Assembly (NCBI GenBank): GCA_033297205.1
Contig: MU859062.1
Span: 412,976 to 476,975 of the forward strand
Reading direction: 5' to 3'
DNA length: 64,000 nucleotides
DNA from: Pseudoneurospora amorphoporcata
Taxonomy: Eukaryota; Ascomycota; Sordariomycetes; Sordariales; Sordariaceae
Position numbers and translations under genes: made by a program. Each line of letters starts with the position of its first letter. Position 1 is the first letter of the stretch. Below are positions 56,071 to 64,000 of the stretch, in pieces. Below the pieces are notes generated by a model that saw only the letters and a program-made list of their open reading frames with translations, searched no databases and had not been told where the DNA came from.

Positions 56071-57664
56071 CTAGAACGCATATCTTAGCTTGGATGTAGC
56101 GAGGGTAACAATCTTCCTCTCTGCGAAGGCCTCAACCCCGGGCATGCCACCGAACCGGCCATAACCGCTGCTTCCACCAGTCCCTCCTTGCGGCAGAGTC
56201 GCCTCGACATACACGGTAGGCCCGTTGATGTGAAAAGCACCTGCCTGGCAATATTGAGTGCTCTGACAACATCTGTCGAGAAAACGCTTGCACAGAGTGA
56301 AAACTCACTATCGTTGGCCAGCGCAACTGCTTCCTCATCCGTTTTGAATTCGATGATCATGACGGGACCAAACGACTCCTGCTTCGCAATATCCATATGC
56401 CGCTTCACCCCTTCCAGTACGTGAGGCCTCACAATGGTCTTGTTGAGGCCCGTGATTTCCAGGTTACCCGTAAGCAGCTTCGCGCCGCCGTGAACCGCTG
56501 ACTTCACCAGATCGATGACGCGCCTCGCTGATGCCGGCGTGAAAAGGCCCGAGAGTGAGACGTCGGGATTTTCCAGATGGTTCCCGGTCTTCACAGTCGC
56601 TACCTTAGCTAGAAGTTTCGCTTTGAACTTCCCACTAATAGATCGGTGAAGCAACACACGCTCTGTCGACATGCAAATCTGCCCGCTGTATGACAAAGCG
56701 CCGAACACCACGGCCTCGACAGCCTCATCGATGTTGGCATCGTCAAAGACAACGACCGGTGCTTTGCCGCCCAGCTCCAAGATGCACTGCTTCACGCATT
56801 CGGCTGCCCAACTGCCAATGATTCTTCCCACCCGGTCGCTTCCAGTAAAGTTGATCCGGAGAACCTTTGGGTGCTTTGTGGCAAACTCGGTTACCTGCGG
56901 TGCTCTCTCCGGGCTCGTAGGTAGAAAGTTGAGGCATCCTGGCGGCAGCCCGGCGGCGGTCAAGGCTCGCATGACTAGGTTCTGGCTCTTGGGGCTGAAC
57001 TCAGATGGCTTCAACACGACTGTGTTCCCGCAAATGAGAGGACAGGCGACCGCCCTTGCCGTGAGATTCACCTATTGATACAATACTTGTCAGCGCTTTC
57101 CAAAGGATATCCAGTTCAAAAGCACGCTTCGCATCACTTACTGGAGCGTTCCAAGGGGCTATCCCAAACACGACCCCCACCGGCTGTCTCTCCATAAATG
57201 CCGTCGTCCCGGGACGGTCTGTCGAGATGACTTCGCCTCGTATTTAAGTGGCCAAACCGGCGACTTCCCTCAGTGTTCCAGCGGTGGAGTGGGTGTTGAT
57301 CTTCACCCAGTAAATCTGGCGCCGATATCTCCTGGGACATTATCTCACCTGCATCCTGGTGTAAATACGACTCGAGTATATCGGGCGCCTTCAAGAAGAT
57401 CATCCGTCTAGCGGTAGTACCTATCTTTGACCATGACTGGTATGCCTTGTGGGCGTTTTCGATGGCAAGGCCGTAGTCATTGACGGAAGCTGATGCGCAA
57501 TCGTATATGCGTTGGCCGGTCATGGGGTTATTGACGGGGAAGGTGGCGCCGTCTGAACTGGGCTGGTATCGTCCATTGATGTACAGCAGCTGTGCTTGAT
57601 CCATTAAGTTGGACGAGTCAGAGCTATGCTCGTGGGTCTCGGTCGGTCCTTCATTTGGTGTCAT
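56071..57664 (-). pseudogene. Broken aldehyde dehydrogenase (aryl/vanillin type)
   Basis: Remnant of an NAD(P)-dependent aldehyde dehydrogenase. Recognisable parts are LLYINGRYQPSSDGATFPV, VGVVFGIAPWNAPV, ACPLICGNTVVLKPSEFSPK, INFTGSDRVGRIIGSWAAEC and the catalytic-Cys segment SYSGQICMSTERVLLHRS. The lesions are a frame change near 57315 (after SQEISAP), TAA at 57244-57246 after EVAGLAT where Gln is expected, and another frame change near 56243 (after NIARQ). Beyond the last one the normal end FHINGPTVYVEATLPQGG continues to a stop at 56071. The intron 57074 to about 57142 looks undamaged. The Gln codon CAA has become TAA, a C-to-T change at CpA, the kind that repeat-induced point mutation makes, though a single change proves nothing. 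Confidence 0.88.
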
Positions 57665-58123
57665 TTTGTTTGCTCGTTCTGCGACTCTGTCAGCACCTGT
57701 CGGTATCATTGAGGGCTGAGTTCCTTCCTGGCTTGGAAGCACGGTGAATCCGACTGGGAGATCCAGTATCAAAATGAAGATGACGGGCTTAAATCTTCAC
57801 ACTTGAACAGGGCCGAATGCTTTATATGGGGTATCTGACCGCGAACAGAGCGGCCAGCGTAGCACTCGTGCCGCCGCCCAAATCACTTCTTCCGCTTCAA
57901 TGTTATGCCCCGCACGGCAGTGCTCGAGGTCAGTAAGTACATCCATAAGAACTTGGAAGGACGTGTATTAGGGGTTGATGAGGTTTTCCATTGGCGCCGA
58001 ACTCAGGAGATGCAGGTTGCGCGCCATTCTAGACATGGTATATCGATACATGTGAGAAGGGCTGACAAGGAGTAGTAAGATGATGGTTATTTGCCGGACG
58101 GCCGTAAGCGGGGAGGTATATAT
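57665..58123. other. Spacer between ALDH pseudogene and CorA gene
   Basis: 460 bp upstream of the ALDH remnant. No feature is recognised. Confidence 0.5.
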
Positions 58124-60234
58124 CTATACTCGTTTCTTTTCTCGGCGCCTCTTCCGCGCCCTCTTAAGTTGCCCGATACGGAGCTGTTGCGCCCATGACC
58201 TGCAATATTCGTAAATGGCTTGTGCCAGTAGCAGGAGGCCTGTTGCCAACACCACAGGAGCCGCAATTTTCCAACTATACGTTCAAAGTTAGCAGAGCGG
58301 TGACTAATGGAGGTGTGCTGTGTGACATACAAGTGGTTAATCGAGTAACCCGGCCCGGGAAACTGGTCAAAGTTTTGACCGAAGTAGCCGGTAATGAAGG
58401 TCAGGGGAAGAAAGATAATGGTGACTATCGTAAGCTGCTTCATGGACTCGTTCTGGTTCGCCGATATCGTGTTGAAGATGAGGTCAATCATGCCCTCGGC
58501 CGAGCCCTTCAGCTGGATCAATGATTCGGTGATTAAGAGACAGTGATCAAGGACGTCTCCAAGGTAGATGTAGGTGGTCGGTGTGATGATGACGCCATGG
58601 CTCGGGTCTTGGAGATTCCTGGTTGCTACGTCTTGCGACATGTTTGTTTTGTGGTCGCGGAGAGCGTTAATGAGAGTGATTACTGGGTTTATGAAGCCCA
58701 TCATCTTGTTCATCTCCGTGACGAGAATGTAAAGGCTCTTGGTGTGTTTGATATTGGGCTTGGTAAGCACGTCAAGCTCGAGATCGCCAATGACTTCGGT
58801 ATAGCACGTAGTCACAGGCATGGCTAGGTCGATGATGGCGTCAATGATAGCCTGGCCGACCATGGAAGCGTCGCAAGACTGCCGGATGATGGTATCCTTG
58901 GTTTGGAGACGGCGGATAATGGGAGCCTCGACATCTTGAGCCGAACACTCGAAGAAACTGATAATAGTGTTGTCTTGAGTGACAAACATCGCTACCTGTT
59001 CGCAGGCAACGGCGAGATCCCTGGACACTAAGGCGGAGTGTTGTTCCATGTAATGGGCGCGCGCCTCATCAATCCTTGAGTGGTAGGTCTGCAGTGTCCG
59101 AAACCCGCGCAGATTTGGCGAGGAGCCGGTTTGACCACGAAGACGGCATGGCCGACTTGATTTTCCTCTTTCGAGCTTTCGATCTGGGGCATCATGTGTT
59201 TTCTGGGTGAAAGCTGATTTTAAACGCTTATAGGGGTTTAGCCCGCCATTGCCATTCCACTCACCGTTTCTCCCACTGCCTTTCGCTTGATCGCTATCGC
59301 CATATTCAGAAACGCTGTCTTCGGCATCTGAGTCATGTATGTGAACAAGTTTCTGGAGAGTCAAGACAATGAAGACATGAGTTGGGAACCTAAGCACATT
59401 ATTAGAGACTGAACACACCGATGAAGCTCCGCATGCATAAACGCACCATTCAGCTTTGATCCTGTTTCGTGTGTTCATGAGGTCTTCGATAGCAAGTCGA
59501 TGCAGACTTTTGTGCCGGCCTAGTAACTGGATGACATCCCAACTCAGACCATTGACGTTGATCCAGCGGCATTTGACCCATTCCGGCTGGGGCAGGTTCA
59601 TGAACGTAACGAGCGTTTCGTTGTTGTGCCTATGTGTAGCAAGGCGGTCGTGTGAGAAGTCGACCACGGTAATATCACATGGTGCACTCAAGGTGGGCAT
59701 CGAGGCATGTCCTCCATCTGCCTTCCTCGGATCCAGCCCGGGTTCTGCGCCGGCTATAGAGAATCATAGTTAGCATAAGACCCCGGGAAGTGGATTGTAG
59801 GATGCCTGCGTACGGTGCCAGCCAGGCCCACCAACATCAAAGTCGTGAAAGTCGTCGACGGTCTTGAAAATACCAGATCGAACCGTCGAACGACGGCGGA
59901 GGTTGGGAAGGTCCATAGCCGAAATGGTAGACCAAGTGTCCATGCGAGCCGGTGTGGTGTCCATTAAGTTGTCGTATGGATAATGGACGTGAGGTGTCTT
60001 CGATCGGTTGTCATCCGATCTATCATCGTCCCCATCTCCGGCCGCCGCTTTCGGGTTTATGGGCGGCACTGGCAATGTCCCCCGTACAGCAAAGTCACGG
60101 GCGTTGTAATATGCTCCCGCACCCGGGACTACCTCGTTGTTTTTGGCAAGAGGATCGCGACTGTGACTGCGACCGTGACCGGTGTGGTTTTGTACATCGA
60201 CGTCATCTTTGGGACTGGGCGACCTGGATCGCAT
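58124..60234 (-). CDS. CorA-family magnesium transporter
   Basis: Membrane protein of 645 residues in four exons: 60234-59814, 59753-59447, 59389-58331 and 58274-58124. The long N-terminus is polar (MRSRSPSPKDDVDVQN). The CorA cytosolic funnel follows (DITVVDFSHDRL, KSLHRLAIEDLMNTRNRIKA, THVFIVLTLQKL, YLGDVLDHCLLITESLIQLK). Near the end are two membrane segments, QLTIVTIIFLPLTFITGYFG and WKIAAPVVLATGLLLLAQAI, with GQNF in place of the bacterial GMN selectivity motif between them. The tail is strongly basic (KRARKRRREKKRV). Intron 2 (59390-59446) is 57 nt with no stop, so its retention would add 19 residues in frame. The last join, INH to FWKIAAP, restores the second helix. The ion is inferred from the family. 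Confidence 0.9.
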
Positions 60235-60778
60235 AATGGATCCGGTGAGGTTTGAGAATTAACAGCTCTCCCTCTCCTATCGCGCTTTTGACGGGAACGA
60301 TATCGCGTAGGGTAGCTGAGATGCCATTGACCCAGTACGCTAACGGCTCGCTGGAGAGAAATGCCAAGAGAGACAAATAAACAGGGGAGTAGCTTCAGTG
60401 GTAAGATGTTACTTGTAATCAGAAGCCAAAGTTCCTTGCACAGGTGAGAACTGCAAAATCCGACGAGGCAGTGGTCTAGTGAATAATCTTTCCATGTTCT
60501 GCCTCGAGCCAAGGTATACGTCCCTTGCAATATAAATATACTACTCGGAGCTAAGAAGTTGCAGATCATCCAACGTCGCGTCGGTCTTCCTTGGTGATCA
60601 GCTCACGAACAAACGAACCAAGTATTTGAAATGAAAGACATAGTTATGCTATGTTATACAGCCTAACAATATGAGAATAACCGATATAGCGGCGAGACGG
60701 AATGGAAAGATGCGTGATGCTTCAAAGATGACCCAAAAAAAAAGGAACAAAAAAGTCGGAGGAAGAAGAGAAAAGTTT
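60235..60778. other. CorA upstream region and tRNA 3' flank
   Basis: 540 bp holding the CorA-gene promoter and, at its right end, the T-rich 3' flank of the minus-strand tRNA gene. Confidence 0.5.
60771..60774 (-). terminator. RNA polymerase III terminator of tRNA-Pro
   Basis: Four T (minus strand) begin five bases after the tRNA discriminator base. Longer T runs further on, near 60749 and 60735, can act as backups. Confidence 0.65.
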
Positions 60779-60868
60779 GGGGCCACCCGGGGATTGAACC
60801 CGGGACCTCTCGCAAGAATGCTCAGGATTGAACCCTAAGCGAGAATCATACCACTAGACCAGCGGCCC
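60779..60868 (-). tRNA. tRNA-Pro(AGG) with intron
   Basis: The 90-nt gene folds as a complete cloverleaf: acceptor stem GGGCCGC with GTGGCCC, discriminator C, A box TGGTCTAGTGGT, B box GGTTCAATCCC, anticodon stem CTCGC/GCGAG and loop TTAGGGT. The anticodon AGG is at 60834-60836. An 18-nt intron (60815-60832) sits in the canonical place, after the base 3' of the anticodon. The mature length is 72 nt before CCA addition. Confidence 0.97.
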
Positions 60869-61746
60869 TGATTGGTTGTTGAATCCGTTGTCAAACCTTT
60901 CTATCTATATTGGATTTTCTCTATTATGATCGATTGCTCCTTTGATATAGATCTAACGGCGGCCTAACCCACTCGACGAACTTTCCGGTCATGCTCTCAT
61001 CTTTTCAATTTTCGATATCATTGCCCTTTCCTAAGGCGTCGTTCGGTGCACGCGGAAATGGCTTTCTGAAATGAAGTTTCCAGGACGGAATGCATTGGCC
61101 TTCATGAACCGGATTTTGGTTTCACAAGCAGATCTGAGGTGCGGAAATGCTTCTTCTGAATTTCATGAAGAATGCAATTACCTCATTGGTCAGATGGCTA
61201 ATATGGGGACCAGGAATTTCAGAAACTGGATTTGCTGCGATTTCCAGCCAAAATCAGTTCCAGGACATTCGAACAGGCTTCTGAAATCGGGTTTCTGAAC
61301 CTTTCAGAGAAGCATTTCCGCGTGCACCGAACAACGCCTAGACTAACCTGTGCCATAAGCGGTTGATCGGGCTGTCGCCAAGTACACCACTACTCATTGC
61401 ATTTCTGTTAAACCACCCTCAAAGCCTTCATCGCTCTACTGCCTCTGCTGATGTACAATCAACGTAGTGTCAGGGAACGAAGCCAAGCCCAGTAAGTAGC
61501 AGACAACAAACAATGTGGCTGTGTATACTATAGGAGCGCGCGCGCAAAGATACAAAATTGATCTATCCAAGCCTTTTACCGCGTTCAACATCAAAATTCC
61601 GACATACAAGAACATCCATCTGATAGGTTGCTTCTCCAGCTCAACACCCAAGGCTCAACAACTGCACATCTTCTCACTTGCCTCGAGTCTGGACCTTCGC
61701 TCACTGAACACCCTCATATCCTTCACCACCTTGATCTATACCACCC
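60869..61746. other. Spacer carrying a miniature transposable element
   Basis: 880 bp between the tRNA gene and the end of the methyltransferase gene. The left half contains the inverted-repeat element described separately. The rest shows no gene. Confidence 0.6.
61035..61338. mobile_element. Tourist/PIF-Harbinger-like MITE
   Basis: A 304-bp non-coding element with 26-bp terminal inverted repeats (61035-61060 and 61313-61338) differing at one base. Both start GGCGT(C/T)GTTCGGTGCA, and similarity extends inward through CTGAAA. The flanks are TAA (61032-61034) and TAG (61339-61341), close to the 3-bp TWA target duplication of PIF/Harbinger elements, whose ends typically begin GGC/GGG and carry TTGTTCGG. 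No transposase frame is present, so it would need a full-length relative elsewhere. Confidence 0.82.
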
Positions 61747-63080
61747 CTACTCCGGCTTTTGACCATACACCACCTGCCATTTTGAATATCCGTGTAGGCT
61801 CGCATCCTTCAACTCACGGCGCACGTGAGCAGAATACACAGCCATCTCCTCTTTCGACCAACCCAAGACATTCCCAAACATGTACTGGATAAGACCTTCG
61901 ACATCCGAAGAGATTGTCACAGAGGCATAGCGACCAATCTCCTTTTCCTTCGGGTCCTGTGGCCAAGGGGAAAGTGGCATCTAAAACACGAGTTAGCGCA
62001 CAAGTTCTGAGTGTCGGTGCTTTTGGGTGTGATGGTGAGTAGCTAGAGTAGCCTGTCTCATTGAGGAACTCCCTGGAGCCTCGGGAGTATAGTGTTGACC
62101 AGCGCTCATACCTTCAGACCGACAACCTTGACGTTCACAAAGCCGGCGTCTCTCATCGTCTTCTCCATCAGACCATCTTCAGCCATCGTCATGATTATCC
62201 CAAGCTTCTGAGCAGCCTTGTTGTATATTTTACCCCATTGCATCAGTGCGTGATGGTCTTTGAAAGTGCCGTCGTCACACCCTAGTATAGCCGACGTATC
62301 GGCATGCTCGAACCAGCCGCCGGGCTTGCAACACCGGAACGCTTCATCATAAACTTGCTTCAAGTCTCCGAAAGCCCCGTTGAGGAATTGCATATGGATA
62401 TAATCAAAATGGTTTTCCCGGTAGGTCCATTCCTTAGTAGCGTCATTGATCTCGAACTGGAGGTTTGGGGGCACCCAACTAGGTTGGACGGGTGAGATAT
62501 CGGTCCCAATCACATTACACTTGGCGTATTTATCGGCAAAGTCGATTGCCCACCATCCCGAGCCTGTACCGATGTCGATGGCATTCTCGAATTTACCCTC
62601 AATGAGCGGTGCCCGATGCAGCTTTCCACCAAACATCATATCAGCGGCATGGTAATACAGATCCAGGGCTTCGATATGCTTGGGGTCGTTAGGAGCCCAA
62701 TACTCTCCGTCGGTTACCGAATTGCTATGGTAAGTGCGGCCGTTGATGGTACGATAGTTGAGGATGCTCGAAGAAATAGAAGCAGTCGAACTGTCAACAT
62801 CACTTCCTAGAGTTGACTCCGTATCATCATTATCGTGCTGCGGAAGGCCTTGCTGAAGCCAATGGGAGCCAGGGAGGTGGTTAGGCGACTCAATCGCCGG
62901 AGCTTCGACAGCAGGTGTCGGCGACTTTGTTCTCGCAGCAGGAGATGCTGGACCAGGCGATGCTGCACCAGAAGCCGCGGGTCCAGGCAATGTATCGTTA
63001 GAGGTTGATGTCCTTGCTTTGGCGACAACTGCGCTGCCAGGTGCTGGCGACTGGGGCTTCCTCTTCAAGGGGGTACTCAT
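61747..63080 (-). CDS. LaeA/TAM-like SAM methyltransferase
   Basis: Methyltransferase of 400 residues in two exons, 63080-62112 and 61980-61747. The first 100 residues are a Pro/Ala/Ser-rich leader. The class I fold follows: TYHSNSVTDGEYWAPNDPKH, SAM motif I FENAIDIGTGSGWWAIDFAD (about 168-187), VIGTDISPVQPSWVPPNLQF, and FDYIHMQFLNGAFGDLKQVY. Then come CKPGGWFEHADTSAIL and, in exon 2, the C-terminal EEMAVYSAHVRRELKDASLH. These are marks of the LaeA-like family, which includes the regulator LaeA of secondary metabolism and many methyltransferases of unknown substrate. Whether this is the true LaeA orthologue cannot be decided here; fungi carry many paralogues. Confidence 0.9.
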
Positions 63081-63914
63081 AGCTGAAAGCTGTTGTCTGT
63101 CAAGCCTAGTGTTTTGGGTAATCCTTGCTGTTGGGCTAAATTAGGGGACGGAACAAAAAAAAGGGCAGATAAGAGTGCAATGAAGTTAGCTTTTAAAAGA
63201 ACCAAGTCTCATGCGACCGAGGATGCATTTGAATCCAGAGAGAGCCCCAGCCGCGTCGACAAGGTGCCTCGAGGTCCTAAGCCTATCTAGGAAGCTGTTA
63301 CACTGATGTGACTAATCACACGAATCATTCCCGCCTGGATGCAATGTACGGATTGTTCAAACACACTATCAGCAGTAGTTTGCAGCCTAGAGCCTGCCGG
63401 ATGCTCTCCCGACGTTAGCATTCTAAACTGCCAGCCACACGTGGGACGCCTCGCTACGTCGGATCGTAGCATTGGAACGTTCGACACTGAGACATTCAGG
63501 ACAGATGCACAACGGCCGCAGCCTTCACAGTGTTTAATACCTCTGACATTTGTTATATGCACAGTCTCAAATGTACTACTCAGGCGGTCGTTTTCGGTTT
63601 CCCGTCACTTGGGGCTTCCATTATTGCTAATCTGGGGGCGGTTCGTTGTAAGCAAACACGTTCTTTTAGAATAACCGTTCTGCTCAAGAAAACCGTTCAG
63701 CTCAGAATAACCGTTCCAAGCGGATCCCTAGGTTCTGATTGGCTACCTAGGTTTATCTGAGAATGGCTGCTCTTGCCTTCTTTCTACTCTATATATAGCA
63801 AACCAATCAGGACTGGGTATCCTAAGTTGTCGCCTCAACACCATCGCAACTATCACCACTTTCCACTACCTTGAGAAGGGCTTCGAGCCCGTAAAACTCG
63901 ACGCCGCGGCCACG
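63081..63914. other. Upstream region with AACCGTT repeats
   Basis: 830 bp. Around 63664-63715 three short near-repeats of AGAATAACCGTTC/AGAAAACCGTTC follow each other at about 19-20 bp spacing. A CTGATTGG / CCAATCAG inverted pair (63735-63742, 63803-63810) brackets TATATATA near 63790. This is a strong promoter-like layout for the reading frame that starts at 63915. Confidence 0.5.
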
Positions 63915-64000
63915 ATGGCGCCCTTCAGAGACGACATCGTAGCCACCCTACGCAAAGCCAACGAGGAGCTCATCGAGAGACTCCAAGCGCGACTCGAAGT
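63915..64000 (+). CDS. Partial gene cut by window edge (possible retroelement gag)
   Basis: The frame starts MAPFRDDIVATLRKANEELI and continues open to the end of the window (28 codons). The visible residues would form a charged amphipathic helix. The compact promoter with CCAAT and TATA boxes and the repeated AACCGTT words upstream resemble LTR promoters of fungal retrotransposons, so this could be the start of gag. It could equally be an ordinary gene. Too little is visible to decide. Confidence 0.4.
   Translation, partial: MAPFRDDIVATLRKANEELIERLQARLE

Overview
The window is nuclear DNA of a filamentous ascomycete. Genes are split by short GT-AG introns (mostly 50-220 nt), intergenic spacers run to several kb, there is an intron-containing tRNA-Pro, and the gene set is fungal: a scytalone dehydratase of melanin synthesis, the ERMES barrel Mdm10, a HET-domain protein, a CBM52-like secreted protein and a LaeA-like methyltransferase. 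Protein style and gene content fit Sordariomycetes, probably the Neurospora/Sordaria group; that placement is an inference. A 10-N gap at 2943-2952 lies between poly-A runs and marks a contig join. The order of housekeeping genes over about 4-40 kb is intact: an R2R3-like Myb/SANT protein (4142-5410, -); the spliceosome core protein Prp8 (10429-17627, -) divergent from eIF3c/Nip1 (19004-21776, +); ribosomal protein S14 (uS11; 23500-24305, -) divergent from L7 (uL30; 24642-26120, +) across a 336-bp shared promoter; an Isa2-like iron-sulfur protein (26501-27308, -); a secreted two-module beta-trefoil-like protein (28151-29653, -); S19 (eS19; 31294-32161, +); an ankyrin-repeat protein with a deaminase-type zinc motif (33017-35490, +); Mdm10 (35646-37193, -); scytalone dehydratase (37700-38347, -); and a DUF2293 protein (39145-40134, -). 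Intron 2 of the L7 gene carries a likely C/D-box snoRNA whose guide matches a very conserved stretch of LSU rRNA. From about 41 to 58 kb the content becomes accessory: a HET-domain protein, a flavin monooxygenase, a broken MFS transporter next to an intact TauD-type dioxygenase, an intact O-methyltransferase next to a broken one, a CBM52-like secreted protein, and a broken aldehyde dehydrogenase. Three pseudogenes lie within 12 kb of largely intact neighbours, which looks like a decaying catabolic or secondary-metabolism region. The right end holds a CorA-type magnesium transporter (58124-60234, -), tRNA-Pro(AGG) (60779-60868, -), a 304-bp miniature inverted-repeat element with PIF/Harbinger-like ends (61035-61338), a LaeA-like methyltransferase (61747-63080, -), and the first codons of a gene, possibly of a retroelement, cut by the window edge. 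Exon joins were worked out by hand from reading frame, GT-AG borders and family conservation. They are strong for the housekeeping genes and weaker where stated.
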